Of a DNA stretch of 64,000 nucleotides, positions 39,266 to 48,651 are shown piece by piece. Position 1 is the first letter of the stretch; each line of letters begins with the position of its first letter. Source of the DNA: Bacillus pumilus (lineage in GTDB: Bacteria; Bacillota; Bacilli; Bacillales; Bacillaceae). A model generated the notes under the pieces. That model saw only the letters and a program-made list of their open reading frames with translations, did no database searches and had not been told where the DNA came from. The translations under genes and the position numbers were made by a program. The stretch spans positions 2,852,001 to 2,916,000 of the forward strand of contig NZ_CP027116.1 of the NCBI RefSeq assembly GCF_003431975.1, given 5' to 3'.

Positions 39266-40168
39266 TTACAGCCACTTTTTCAAAAATCGAGTAGCCTCGT
39301 GGCGCATAGCGGCTGTTTCAAAATGACCTGCATGAAGACCAACAAGCTGGTACCGTTCTTTCAATGAAGCAGCTTGATAGGTTTGGCTCAATTCCTTTTG
39401 AATGCGTGCGACGCCTTCAGCTGGCGTGAGCGAATCAAGTTTTCCAACTAGGCTTAAATGCGGCCTTGGAAAAATCATTTTCTGAATATCTGCTGCTGTA
39501 AAGTGCTTTGCTAAGCTTGGCACATAGTAATAAAATCCATGCCTGTCTAAATTGTTCGTTTCAATTAAAGTGTGATGATCGACCTGTGCGCAAAGATCAA
39601 TACATACACTGATCCTCTCATCAAGCGCAGCCGTCCACCAGGAAAGCAGTCCTCCCATTGACATCCCAAAAACAGCTAACCGTTCGCCCAGCACGTCAGA
39701 TCGAGACAGCACATAATCAATTGCACACATGCTTTCATACAGCATCATGCCCCACATTACTTTTCCTGTTAAAAGCATTTCCTTAACAATTTCACTTTCG
39801 GTTCTTCCTCTTCTCTCACCAAACCCTGCATGATCAATAGCCAGGACACTATAGCCTTTTGATGTGAACTCTTTCGCATATGAAGGCGCTTGTAAATAAT
39901 GAGCACCCTTTATCAACTCTTCCTTCCCATCCACGTAGTTCCCGCCATGAGAGTGCTGAAACAGCACAACAGGTCTTTTTTTCACCGTATCCTTCGGTTT
40001 CACAAAATAAGCGGGTACTTCCTCTACACCATGAATCGAAAGAATGAGTGTTTCGACTATATACGATTCACGTTCCTCGATTTTTAACGTATAAGCCTCC
40101 ATGCGATGCCGTTCTGGCATTTCTCCTAACAGACTGAGCAGTTGTTCACGTTTATTTTCCTTTTCCAT
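39266..40168 (-). CDS. ytaP: Alpha/beta hydrolase YtaP
   Basis: YtaP is an alpha/beta hydrolase of 300 residues, resembling dienelactone hydrolases and acetyl esterases. The nucleophile elbow is VFGMSMGGLLSWW near residue 175; the oxyanion strand VVLFQHSHGGNY and the final GLHAGHFET with catalytic His are present. No signal peptide is present. Deacetylation of imported pectin fragments is possible but unproven. The start is ATG 40166-40168 with AGGAG 8 nt upstream. Confidence 0.84.
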   Translation of the reverse strand: MEKENKREQLLSLLGEMPERHRMEAYTLKIEERESYIVETLILSIHGVEEVPAYFVKPKDTVKKRPVVLFQHSHGGNYVDGKEELIKGAHYLQAPSYAKEFTSKGYSVLAIDHAGFGERRGRTESEIVKEMLLTGKVMWGMMLYESMCAIDYVLSRSDVLGERLAVFGMSMGGLLSWWTAALDERISVCIDLCAQVDHHTLIETNNLDRHGFYYYVPSLAKHFTAADIQKMIFPRPHLSLVGKLDSLTPAEGVARIQKELSQTYQAASLKERYQLVGLHAGHFETAAMRHEATRFLKKWL

Positions 40169-40264
40169 TGACGTCACTCCTCATTTTCTTGATCACCTGT
40201 TAAAATACGAGATCGATAAAGCATTCACCTTGTTTTCGACAAAATTATGTCCCGGGAAATAAAG

Positions 40265-40293
40265 AACACCCACCGGTTTATACCGATGGGTGT
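40265..40293 (-). terminator. Terminator after leuS
   Basis: The stem ACACCCACCGG / CCGATGGGTGT with one mismatch is followed by T-rich sequence on the minus strand. Confidence 0.78.
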
Positions 40294-40298
40294 CATCA

Positions 40299-42713
40299 TT
40301 AATTTGCAACAATATTGACAAGCTTCCCAGGAACCGCAATCACTTTGCGAATGGTTTTCCCTTCAAGCTGTTCTTTTACGCGTGCATCATTTTTCGCTAG
40401 CTCTTCTAACTGTTCTTTTGTTGCATCGGCAGGAACAGTTAATTTTGCTTTCACTTTTCCATTCAATTGTACGACAATTTCTACTTCATCGTCGACAAGC
40501 TTTGACTCGTCATATTGCGGCCAAGCTTCATAAGAAATGGATCCTTCATGACCAAGTTTATCCCAAAGCTCTTCCGCTAAATGCGGTGCAATTGGAGAAA
40601 GAAGTTTCACAAAGCCTTCTGCATATTCTTTCGGCAATGTATCAGCCTTGTAGGCATCATTAATAAATACCATTAATTGAGAGATTCCCGTATTGAAGCG
40701 CAGGCCTTCATAATGGTCCGTTACTTTCATCACAGTTTCATGATAGCTGCGTTCTAATGCGCCACCAGATTGCTCCGTCACTGTATCACTGATTGAGCCA
40801 TCTTCATTTGTAAATAGACGCCATACACGATCAAGGAAACGGCGAGCACCATCAAGTCCTGTTTCAGACCAAGCGATTGACGCATCTAAAGGACCCATGA
40901 ACATTTCATAAAGTCGTAATGTATCCGCACCATGAGATTCTACGATATCATCTGGATTGACAACGTTCCCTTTTGATTTACTCATTTTTTCATTATTTTC
41001 TCCAAGAATCATACCTTGGTTGAACAATTTCATGAATGGTTCTTTTGTCGGAACAACACCGATATCGTACAAGAACTTATGCCAGAAGCGTGCATATAGA
41101 AGATGCAGTACAGCATGTTCTGCTCCGCCGATATAGACATCAACCGGAAGCCATTTCTTTAGCTTTTCAGGAGATGCAAGTTCTTCTGTGTTATGCGGAT
41201 CAATATAACGTAAGAAATACCAGCAGCTGCCTGCCCATTGCGGCATTGTATTGGTTTCACGGCGTCCTTTTTTACCTGTAACAGGATCGACAACCTCAAC
41301 CCAATCTTTGATATTGGCTAAAGGTGATTCACCTGTACCACTTGGCTTAATCTCAGTCGTCTTAGGCAAAATCAGTGGAAGCTCTTCCTCTGAAACAGCT
41401 GAAGACGTTCCGTCCTCCCAATGAATAATTGGAATTGGCTCACCCCAATAACGCTGGCGGCTAAATAGCCAGTCTCTTAAACGATAAGTGACTTTCTTTT
41501 CGCCTTTTTGATGTTCTTCCAGCCATGCAATGGCTTTTTCAATCGCTTCTTCTTTTCCTAATCCATCGAGGAAATCAGAGTTAATGTGTATTCCATCACC
41601 TGTGTAAGCTTCTTTTTCAATGTCTCCGCCTTCGACAACTTCCTTGATTGGAAGATCAAATGTTTTGGCGAATTCATAGTCACGCTCATCATGGGCAGGT
41701 ACCGCCATAATCGCACCTGTTCCATACGAAGCCAACACGTAATCTGCAATCCAAATCGGCATTTTTTCACCATTTAATGGATTGATGGCATAAGCACCTG
41801 TGAAAATACCTGTCTTCGTTTTTGCAAGATCTGTCCGCTCTAAGTCGCTCTTTGATTGAATTTCTTTGATATATGCTTCGACTGCTTCTTTTTGAGCAGC
41901 GGATGTCATTTTTTCAACAAGTGCATGTTCTGGCGCAAGGACTGCATATGTTGCACCAAATAGTGTATCAGGACGCGTTGTAAACACAGTAAACTGTTCG
42001 TCATGTCCTTCTACTTCGAAATGAACGTGAGCGCCCTCTGAACGTCCGATCCAGTTACGTTGCATATCTTTGATGCTTTCAGGCCAATCAATGTCTTCTA
42101 AATCTTCTAGCAGCCTGTCCGCATACGCTGTGATTTTCAGCATCCATTGTTTCATTGGACGTCTTTCTACTGGATGCCCTCCGCGTTCACTTTTTCCATC
42201 AATGACTTCTTCATTTGCAAGGACTGTGCCAAGCGCTGGGCACCAGTTCACTGGTACTTCATCGATATACGCCAATCCTTTTTCATACAACTTCAAGAAA
42301 ATCCATTGTGTCCATTTATAATAATTCGGATCTGTCGTATTGATTTCTCGATCCCAATCATATGAGAACCCTAGTGATTGAATTTGGCGGCGGAAGTTAT
42401 TGATGTTCTCTTCTGTAAAGACCGCCGGATCATTCCCTGTATCTAGCGCATACTGTTCTGCTGGAAGACCAAATGCGTCCCATCCCATTGGATGAAGAAC
42501 ATCGTATCCCTGCATGCGTTTCATGCGTGATAAAATATCCGTTGCTGTGTAACCTTCAGGGTGCCCGACATGCAGCCCTGCTCCTGATGGGTATGGAAAC
42601 ATATCAAGCGCATAGAACTTTGGTTTATCTTCCGAGTCAGATGTGGCGAATGTTTTATGTGTCAGCCAATAATTCTGCCACTTCTTTTCAATTTCCCGAT
42701 GCTGAAAACTCAA
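40299..42713 (-). CDS. leuS: Leucyl-tRNA synthetase
   Basis: This class I aminoacyl-tRNA synthetase of 804 residues charges tRNA-Leu in the cytoplasm. It has the HIGH-type motif [15 protein letters not shown] near residue 45, the editing (CP1) domain with [20 protein letters not shown], the KMSKSKGN loop near residue 575 and a C-terminal domain ending in KLVNIVAN. The start is TTG 42711-42713 with AAGGAGG upstream. The frame stays open 50 codons further into the T-box leader, which is regulatory RNA and is excluded. Confidence 0.97.
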   Translation of the reverse strand: MSFQHREIEKKWQNYWLTHKTFATSDSEDKPKFYALDMFPYPSGAGLHVGHPEGYTATDILSRMKRMQGYDVLHPMGWDAFGLPAEQYALDTGNDPAVFTEENINNFRRQIQSLGFSYDWDREINTTDPNYYKWTQWIFLKLYEKGLAYIDEVPVNWCPALGTVLANEEVIDGKSERGGHPVERRPMKQWMLKITAYADRLLEDLEDIDWPESIKDMQRNWIGRSEGAHVHFEVEGHDEQFTVFTTRPDTLFGATYAVLAPEHALVEKMTSAAQKEAVEAYIKEIQSKSDLERTDLAKTKTGIFTGAYAINPLNGEKMPIWIADYVLASYGTGAIMAVPAHDERDYEFAKTFDLPIKEVVEGGDIEKEAYTGDGIHINSDFLDGLGKEEAIEKAIAWLEEHQKGEKKVTYRLRDWLFSRQRYWGEPIPIIHWEDGTSSAVSEEELPLILPKTTEIKPSGTGESPLANIKDWVEVVDPVTGKKGRRETNTMPQWAGSCWYFLRYIDPHNTEELASPEKLKKWLPVDVYIGGAEHAVLHLLYARFWHKFLYDIGVVPTKEPFMKLFNQGMILGENNEKMSKSKGNVVNPDDIVESHGADTLRLYEMFMGPLDASIAWSETGLDGARRFLDRVWRLFTNEDGSISDTVTEQSGGALERSYHETVMKVTDHYEGLRFNTGISQLMVFINDAYKADTLPKEYAEGFVKLLSPIAPHLAEELWDKLGHEGSISYEAWPQYDESKLVDDEVEIVVQLNGKVKAKLTVPADATKEQLEELAKNDARVKEQLEGKTIRKVIAVPGKLVNIVAN

Positions 42714-42782
42714 TGTGAAAACCTCCTTTAATATGTACGGCTGTATCTGCTCAGATGACCACTGCAAGAATTCAGATTTTTC

Positions 42783-43052
42783 TAAAATCAACAAAAAACC
42801 CTCATCCCTGGAAAGGGACGAGAGATTTTTTGGTTCCCGCGGTACCACCCTTGTTAGCGTCACTTTCTGTTTGTACGCTCACTTAATATCTTTAACGCAG
42901 ACATGCGACAGAAGCTTTAACGCAACTGCAACTCTGAGGCGAGTTCAGAAGCAGATTTGATTGACTTTCACCAGCCGTCAATTCTCTAAAGACAAATACT
43001 GCTCTCCTACTACTCCTCTTCACTGTTCTTATCGTAACCGTCATCTAAGTAG
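42783..43052 (-). promoter_or_regulatory. T-box leader of leuS
   Basis: On the minus strand the T-box sequence AAGGGTGGTACCGCGG lies at 42837-42852, with a GNUG-type AGAGAATTGACGGCTGGTG stem I region near 42970-43000. A terminator (stem CTCGTCCCT / AGGGATGAG, then T6) lies at 42791-42824. The likely specifier codon is CTC (leucine) at 42941-42943, after GAA in the specifier loop. Uncharged tRNA-Leu would stabilise the antiterminator and raise leuS expression. Confidence 0.93.
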
Positions 43053-43053
43053 T

Positions 43054-43082
43054 ATTTTATAGAATTATGATCATAAGTGCAA
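43054..43082 (-). promoter_or_regulatory. Promoter of the leuS T-box leader
   Basis: On the minus strand TTGCAC (43077-43082) is followed after 17 nt by TAAAAT (43054-43059), directly upstream of the leader. Confidence 0.6.
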
Positions 43083-43135
43083 GCAGGTTTGTATACAATG
43101 GGAATGTACCCTAGATCAGGGTAAAGTAGAGGGTA

Positions 43136-43459
43136 TTATTCGTGTGGAGATCGGTTATGACGGTTGGAGTCTGCATTCTGTGAATGCTGTTCTCTTACAA
43201 AATCAAAGCTTCGCAGAACTGCTTCTCCTCCATAACCTGAAATAATTGATAAGATGACCAAGTGCAGACTAGAATCGGGATTTGAGGATAAGACAAGCAG
43301 TGTAGCGGCAATCATCCCAACGAGCCAATCTTCAATAAACCCTAAATAAATAAACTTTTTTGTCATTCTGGGCTTCTCTAGCCTGCCTTTTTTCTTTACG
43401 TGACCGAGAATGCCCATGACCCCTCCAATGGCGCAAGCAATAATGACTTGTTGCAGCAT
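43136..43459 (-). CDS. ytvB: Small membrane protein YtvB
   Basis: This 107-residue membrane protein has three hydrophobic segments (about 2-20, 38-60 and 68-85) and a charged, His/Asn-rich C-terminal tail. It matches YtvB/DUF4257 by position and pattern; function unknown. The start is ATG 43457-43459 with AGGAAGGTG upstream. The frame extends 31 codons further without a start signal. Confidence 0.78.
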   Translation of the reverse strand: MLQQVIIACAIGGVMGILGHVKKKGRLEKPRMTKKFIYLGFIEDWLVGMIAATLLVLSSNPDSSLHLVILSIISGYGGEAVLRSFDFVREQHSQNADSNRHNRSPHE

Positions 43460-43758
43460 TTTCATCACCTTCCTAAAGCCCTTAGAATAGTAAAGCGACT
43501 TCAGGCTGTCCAGCCCCCTGTAATGCCATTCTGCTGTTCCGTCATAATCCATGTAAAAGGTCTATTCTCTCTAACGAAGAAAAAAAGCTTGTTTCTTCCA
43601 TTATATGTGAATGACCCAAAACAATCTTGATGCATTGGAATCATTTTTACCTAATCCATATTAACTATTTTTGTCATTTTATGAATTATGAGCAATTGAT
43701 TCCTTCTTTTTCTAAAGAAAAGTCTCCTTACTTACTATATTCTAATGGAGGACAAACT

Positions 43759-43889
43759 ATGATGACAAATTTAACAAAGCCATTGCAATCGTTGAAACAG
43801 AACATATGTTATGTTACGTTAGTAAGGAATACCTTTGGTTGAAAAGACAACCATTTGATATGTCTGATAGCAGCAACAAAGGAGGGTAA
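43759..43889 (+). pseudogene. Frameshifted small gene directly upstream of ytvA
   Basis: GGAGG (43747-43751) precedes ATGATG at 43759. In that frame only 27 codons follow, ending TGA at 43842. The frame beginning AAA at 43767 encodes KFNKAIAIVETEHMLCYVSK and continues [20 protein letters not shown]. It then ends in TAA one base before the ytvA ATG, as in an operon. One extra base near 43766 would join start and body into a protein of about 43 residues. Either a real 1-nt deletion or a sequencing error. The family is not recognised. Confidence 0.5.
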
Positions 43890-43890
43890 T

Positions 43891-44694
43891 ATGGTCAGCT
43901 CGAACATCTTCGGCTTGCAAAAACAGCTTGAACTCATAAAAAAAGCGCTAGATCATGCGCGGATCGGTGTTGTCATTACAGACCCTTCTTTAGAGGATAA
44001 CCCTATCGTTTATGTGAATCATGGCTTTACACACATGACTGGATACAAACCAGATGAGATGCTTGGGCGTAATTGTCGATTCCTTCAAGGGAAAGACACA
44101 GATCAAGAACAGCTTGATCTCATACGACATGGATTAAAGAATAGAACACCTATTACCACACAGCTAAAAAACTATAAAAAAGACGGTACTTTTTTTTGGA
44201 ATGAACTCAATATAGATCCTCTATACATTGAACAAGATGATAAAACATTTTTCATTGGTTTTCAAAAGGATATTACGAAACAGAAAGAATATGAACAGCT
44301 CCTAGAAGATTCCTTACAGGAAGTCACCTCTCTTTCGACGCCGATCGTCCCAATCAAAAATGGGGTATCTGCTTTACCGCTCATCGGAAAACTATCTGAA
44401 GAACGCTTTGATGCCATTGTCTCGAAGCTAACTTGTATATTAGATGATTCAAAGGATGATTATTTAATTGTCGACCTTTCTGGTTTAATCGATGTTGATG
44501 ATTCCGTTGCGGCACGCATTTTCAAGCTGCATCATCTCCTCAATTTAACTGGAACCGAATTGATCATCACAGGAATCAAACCGCAGCTTGCGATGAAAAT
44601 GAAAGACTTGGATACTGATTTACAGAATACGGTCACATATTTGACAGTTAAAGAAGCAATCAAAGGACTATCATTAGCTGATAACCCTGTGTAA
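43891..44694 (+). CDS. ytvA: Blue-light photoreceptor YtvA (LOV-STAS)
   Basis: YtvA is a 267-residue flavin photoreceptor. The N-terminal LOV domain (about 20-125) has the photoactive cysteine in GRNCRFLQG, residue 62, the same number as in B. subtilis. A linker helix leads to a STAS domain (about 150-255; [19 protein letters not shown]). In B. subtilis it signals light to the SigB stressosome. The start is ATG 43891 after GGAGGG. Its final codons form part of the terminator hairpin that flanks the repeat element downstream. Confidence 0.95.
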   Translation: MVSSNIFGLQKQLELIKKALDHARIGVVITDPSLEDNPIVYVNHGFTHMTGYKPDEMLGRNCRFLQGKDTDQEQLDLIRHGLKNRTPITTQLKNYKKDGTFFWNELNIDPLYIEQDDKTFFIGFQKDITKQKEYEQLLEDSLQEVTSLSTPIVPIKNGVSALPLIGKLSEERFDAIVSKLTCILDDSKDDYLIVDLSGLIDVDDSVAARIFKLHHLLNLTGTELIITGIKPQLAMKMKDLDTDLQNTVTYLTVKEAIKGLSLADNPV

Positions 44695-44792
44695 ACAGGG
44701 TTTCAGATTGTTGACAAAGGGATAAAATGATCTTTATTTTAGCCCTTTGTCTTCTTTTCAGCGTGTAGACAAACCCTGTGTAAACAGGGTTT
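44683..44792 (+). mobile_element. Terminator-flanked repeat element, short copy (after ytvA)
   Basis: The ytvA terminator hairpin occurs twice as a perfect 21-bp direct repeat, at 44683-44703 and 44772-44792 (stem AACCCTG / CAGGGTT). Between them lie 68 bp. The 61-bp core 44705-44765 matches the core of the ytqB-ytpB copy at 56 of 61 positions. Its central stem GACAAAGGGATAAAAT pairs with ATTTTAGCCCTTTGTC at 15 of 16 positions. Only the right hairpin copy has a full T7 tract, so the element should be transcribed as part of the ytvA 3' end. No protein is encoded. Confidence 0.75.
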
Positions 44793-44868
44793 TTTTAATT
44801 GAACCGCTCTCTGAAATGGAAAAATGAGGTATGATAGGTGTGAATAGAGATTTAGGGGGGGCTTCTAG

Positions 44869-45570
44869 ATGATGATGTTGCTCATTTTAGGTATTTTATG
44901 TGTTGGTTTCGCCGTAGGATATGCCTTCAATTTCTTATTACCGAAACACCAGAACGAGCCGATCTTTTCAAAGAAACTATTTTATCCTGTTTTGATCCTT
45001 GGTCTCATCTTTTCCATCATGTCATTACCGTTTGCTGCCACAGATGCACAGAAGACAAAAGCAGATCCATCTTCAGAACAGCTGTTAAAGGATCAAAAGC
45101 AGCTCACAACTGACATATCACATTTAAAAGCTGACAAAGAAGAGCTTACCGTCTCTTTAGAAGATGCCACAAAGGAAAAAGAAAAATTAGCTAAAAAACT
45201 AGAAAACATCACCTCTGAAAAAGAAACAGTCAAACAGCACGAAAAAACCATTCAAGCGCTTGAAGAGAAAATAGACAAGCTTGCCTCAAGCAACGAAACA
45301 CTTAAAAGAGAAAACAAGAAAAGCAGCAGCGATACGAAATCTTCCACCGTCCAGCGCTCTGCTCCTAAAGATGAAGGAAACAGTACGGGCGGTCATGAAT
45401 CACAGAAAGAAACAAAAAAAGAATCGGCTGCCTGTAACATTAAAGGGAGTGTCAATGGCATTTATCACACACCGAGCAGCAGATACTACTCTAGAACAAA
45501 AAATGTAACCAAAATGTTCTGCTCCGTGGAAGAGGCAGAGCGTGCAGGGTACCGGGCACCTAAGCAGTAG
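44869..45570 (+). CDS. yttA: Membrane-anchored coiled-coil protein YttA
   Basis: This 233-residue protein has two N-terminal membrane helices (about 2-23 and 41-60). A long heptad-rich coiled coil (about 68-145) and a Ser/Lys-rich linker follow. The C-terminal module of about 45 residues ([20 protein letters not shown], then [15 protein letters not shown]) is the small two-cysteine 'sunset' type found in secreted Bacillus proteins. Function unknown; corresponds to B. subtilis YttA. The start is ATG 44869 after AGGGGGG. The MFS gene yttB, next to it in B. subtilis, is absent. Confidence 0.83.
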   Translation: MMMLLILGILCVGFAVGYAFNFLLPKHQNEPIFSKKLFYPVLILGLIFSIMSLPFAATDAQKTKADPSSEQLLKDQKQLTTDISHLKADKEELTVSLEDATKEKEKLAKKLENITSEKETVKQHEKTIQALEEKIDKLASSNETLKRENKKSSSDTKSSTVQRSAPKDEGNSTGGHESQKETKKESAACNIKGSVNGIYHTPSSRYYSRTKNVTKMFCSVEEAERAGYRAPKQ

Positions 45571-45582
45571 CCCTGTGTGTTA

Positions 45583-45637
45583 CGAAAAAAAGAACCTCCT
45601 GTGCGCCCAATTGGGTGTCTTAGGAGGTTCTTTTTTT
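45583..45637. terminator. Bidirectional terminator, yttA/ytrF
   Basis: An outer stem AAAGAACCTCCT / AGGAGGTTCTTT is flanked by A- and T-runs, with an inner CCCAATTGGG hairpin in its loop. Confidence 0.85.
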
Positions 45638-46946
45638 AGACTTCTCTTCTTAATGCTGCTAATACATTCGTTTTTGTTGCTTTACGTGCTGGGTTAAGCC
45701 CTGAAAGGATCGCTACCCCTGCGCTAATCACTGTTGCTGTGATCACAAGGCTGAGCGGAATATAGGAGAAGGTAATCGAGAATTGATCACTTGCCCCTCC
45801 CTCAGACATGGACGACAGAATGGCTGGAATGATTAAATTGACGGCGAAACTTATGATATAGGAGATGATAATACCGATGATTGATCCAATTACCCCAATA
45901 TAAGCACTTTCCATGAGGAACATTCGCTTGATAATCGATGGATTTGCGCCAATGGCTTTCATAATCCCAATCTCTTGTGTTCGCTCTGTTACCGCCATTG
46001 TCATCGTATTGAAAATCCCGATCGCAGAAATAATGACCGCGATACAGCCAACAAAAATGAGTCCAATTTTGAAAACCGTAAAGAACATAGCCATCCCTTC
46101 AAGCTGGTTTGTCACAGAGATGACTTGGTAACCCTCATCTGTCAGTTTATCGGTAAGCGAACCAACATTGTCGAATTTATCTGCATAGACAGAGGTCATT
46201 TTCTCGACATTTCCTGCTTCAGGAGATAGATCGAGTATTTGACCAAATTCCTTTTCATACGCATTCGGAATGAGAATTTTATGATCCTCTTGCCACTCCA
46301 GATTTGGCTTTTTCATAACACCTACTACACGGAAATCAAATGTTTTTTCTTTGACAACTTCATTTTCTTCATTGAGTTTTGGCACCTTGATTTGAATGAC
46401 TTTATTTAAAATATCTTTTGTGTAGCTTTTTGGTTCTTCCGGTACTTCTTCACCATTTGTTGTCTGATTTAGTTCTTTTTCATAGGCTTTGCGCTCTTTG
46501 TCCGTCCATAGAAGTTCAGCCATATGATATCCGACCACAATTTCGTTCGCTGATGTTGGGACTTTCCCTCTGTCTAGCTCAAGTCCGGCTGCTTTTTCTT
46601 CTTTCATATCAGTCAAAGCAACCTGCGTTTCACCTGAGCGGTCATCAAGCTCGACCTTTACCGGTGGAATGAGCGCCGTTCTTGAGACGACAGATTTAAC
46701 ATGATCATATTTCTTTAGATCATCTGTCTTGACATCTCCTTTTTCCTTGCCTAACACTTTCACTTCTGTGATGATTTGCTGTTTCATGATTTCATCTTGC
46801 GCCGATTTTTGCAGACCAAAACCAACAGATGCTAAAACGATTAAGAAAGAGCATGCCATTGTCGTCGCAAGAATGGTCATAAACACACGCAATCTATTTT
46901 TCTTCATGTTTCTTCTAATGAATTTGACCTGATCTCTAAATTTCAA
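45636..46946 (-). CDS. ytrF: ABC permease YtrF (MacB/FtsX type)
   Basis: The 436-residue permease has one N-terminal helix (about 18-38), a large extracellular domain (about 45-270) and three C-terminal helices, the MacB/FtsX plan. It pairs with the ATPase YtrE. The ytr operon of B. subtilis responds to cell-wall antibiotics and affects wall thickness; a mechanotransmission-type role is likely rather than transport. The start is TTG 46946 after AAAGGGG, and it overlaps ytrE by 11 bp. Confidence 0.9.
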   Translation of the reverse strand: MKFRDQVKFIRRNMKKNRLRVFMTILATTMACSFLIVLASVGFGLQKSAQDEIMKQQIITEVKVLGKEKGDVKTDDLKKYDHVKSVVSRTALIPPVKVELDDRSGETQVALTDMKEEKAAGLELDRGKVPTSANEIVVGYHMAELLWTDKERKAYEKELNQTTNGEEVPEEPKSYTKDILNKVIQIKVPKLNEENEVVKEKTFDFRVVGVMKKPNLEWQEDHKILIPNAYEKEFGQILDLSPEAGNVEKMTSVYADKFDNVGSLTDKLTDEGYQVISVTNQLEGMAMFFTVFKIGLIFVGCIAVIISAIGIFNTMTMAVTERTQEIGIMKAIGANPSIIKRMFLMESAYIGVIGSIIGIIISYIISFAVNLIIPAILSSMSEGGASDQFSITFSYIPLSLVITATVISAGVAILSGLNPARKATKTNVLAALRREV

Positions 46947-47634
46947 CGGATTGTTCCCCTTTCTTTAATACACCATCATGAAGCTGGAACGTGGTATCTG
47001 CGATTGAAGCGACTTCATCGTCATGTGTAATAATGACAAACGTGATTCCTTTTTCGCGATTGAGCTGCTGGATAAAGGCTAGAATTTCTCCTTCAGTTTC
47101 TGAATCGAGACTGCCCGTTGGTTCATCCGCTAAAATAATAGATGGATTTAAAATCAACGCTCTTGCAATACTCACACGCTGCTGCTGCCCGCCTGACAGT
47201 TCATTCGGGTAATGCCCTGCATGATGTTCAAGCCCTACTCGTTTCAGCATTTCTTTTACTTTCGCCTTTCGTTCAGAGGGTTTCACCCCTTTTAAAGTGA
47301 GCGGAAGTTCAACATTCTCATATGTTGTTAAGCTCCCGATCAATTGGAAGCTTTGAAAGATAAAACCAAAGTGAGCTAAGCGAAAATCCGCCCATTCTTT
47401 TTCGTTAAAGCCGGTCACATTGGTACCATCAACGACAATTTGCCCGCTTGTTGGCGTAATATATCCTGAAATTAAGTTCAATAAGGTCGATTTCCCCGAG
47501 CCGCTCCGCCCGACAATACAAGCAATATCGCCTCTTTTAATGGATAGGTCAATCCCTTTCAGCACAGGAATTTCATTCTCTCTGCCCTTTTTACCAATTT
47601 TAAATACATGATCTAACGCTTGAATCTGAATCAT
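46936..47634 (-). CDS. ytrE: ABC ATPase YtrE
   Basis: This LolD/MacB-type ATPase of 232 residues partners YtrF. Walker A GRSGSGKST near residue 45, Q-loop FQSFQLIGSLT, signature LSGGQQQRVSIARAL near residue 145, Walker B IILADEPTGSLD and H-loop ITHDDE are all intact. It is preceded by AGGGGAG and lies 21 bp after the ytrC-like permease gene. Confidence 0.93.
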   Translation of the reverse strand: MIQIQALDHVFKIGKKGRENEIPVLKGIDLSIKRGDIACIVGRSGSGKSTLLNLISGYITPTSGQIVVDGTNVTGFNEKEWADFRLAHFGFIFQSFQLIGSLTTYENVELPLTLKGVKPSERKAKVKEMLKRVGLEHHAGHYPNELSGGQQQRVSIARALILNPSIILADEPTGSLDSETEGEILAFIQQLNREKGITFVIITHDDEVASIADTTFQLHDGVLKKGEQSVEI

Positions 47635-47655
47635 CTCTACTCCCCTACTCTCTGT

Positions 47656-48651
47656 TTATCTTTTTCGATATATTAAGAAATAACTCGTCAGTGCTCCTAC
47701 AACGCCGCCTATTACCATGCCAGCGATATAACCAAACATGGAATTGTCAGAAGAAAACCCAACCCATCCAAACCCTAGAACACCGAAGATAATGACCAAA
47801 ATTTGAATAGGTCTATCCATTTTCGGATAAAGAAAGAATCTTCCATTTCGTTCAATAGGGTGCTTCATAAAGCTAAACAAACCAATGAGATAAAATATAA
47901 TCATCATCACAATGGGTATGATGAATTCCTCACTAGTAAACCAAACTGGATATTCACTCGGATCTCGATATTTAAAACGATCTGTTATATAAGTAATTGG
48001 TGCGATGGGCATAATAAAGTAGTCATAACTGACATCGACCCAATGTCTATTCGTTTTTAAAATATAATCTAAATGAAATATCGGAAGCCAAATTAATAAA
48101 TATGGCAATATAGCTGTACTGAATGTGACAATGGCTTGACTTATTGCGCTTCCTGTTAAAGCACCAGCTGCGAGACACAAACTATAAATCATTAAGGTAG
48201 ACACAAGTGCAATGAAGTAGCCACTATTAAAGTCGAACGTCTCTTTTGGTTGAATGCCTAATATGAGTAAGTAAGTGATGGCATATGACAACACATGAAC
48301 GAGCGTGATAATACCGGCACCTAGGAAAAACTTTGTGTGGTAAATGGTGCTTCTGCTAAAAGGCAAGGATAAAGTGAAATCGATTTGCCCCTTATTTCTT
48401 TCATATCCCAATTGGATAATCGCAAAAAGCAAGCCCATCGTCCATGAGAGGGCGATAAAAATATCAGAACTAAAATTATAATAAAAGTCATTGTCCACTG
48501 TTGTACAAGTCGGATCGTTTAAACAAGTTTGAAAGGATGAGTACCCCATTAAAAAGGATAAAGGTGTGGCAAACACTGCAACCAGTATGACTAAAATAAA
48601 TGTCAGCTCTGATTGCTTCCATTCCTTATATAATAATTGCCGCTTTACCAT
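47656..48651 (-). CDS. ytrC: ABC-2 type permease, YtrC/YtrD-like
   Basis: The permease of 331 residues has about 6-8 membrane helices and belongs with YtrC/YtrD, the membrane partners of YtrB. B. subtilis has two such genes in tandem (ytrC and ytrD); here there is only one, so ytrC is a label of convenience. It overlaps ytrB by 7 bp. Parts of the gene (about 47.8-48.1 kb) are AT-rich. Confidence 0.85.
   Translation of the reverse strand: MVKRQLLYKEWKQSELTFILVILVAVFATPLSFLMGYSSFQTCLNDPTCTTVDNDFYYNFSSDIFIALSWTMGLLFAIIQLGYERNKGQIDFTLSLPFSRSTIYHTKFFLGAGIITLVHVLSYAITYLLILGIQPKETFDFNSGYFIALVSTLMIYSLCLAAGALTGSAISQAIVTFSTAILPYLLIWLPIFHLDYILKTNRHWVDVSYDYFIMPIAPITYITDRFKYRDPSEYPVWFTSEEFIIPIVMMIIFYLIGLFSFMKHPIERNGRFFLYPKMDRPIQILVIIFGVLGFGWVGFSSDNSMFGYIAGMVIGGVVGALTSYFLIYRKR

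Noticed and set aside
42714..42863. 50-codon upstream extension of leuS
   Set aside because: It lies in the T-box leader; the TTG at 42713 has AAGGAGG and gives the normal LeuS N-terminus.
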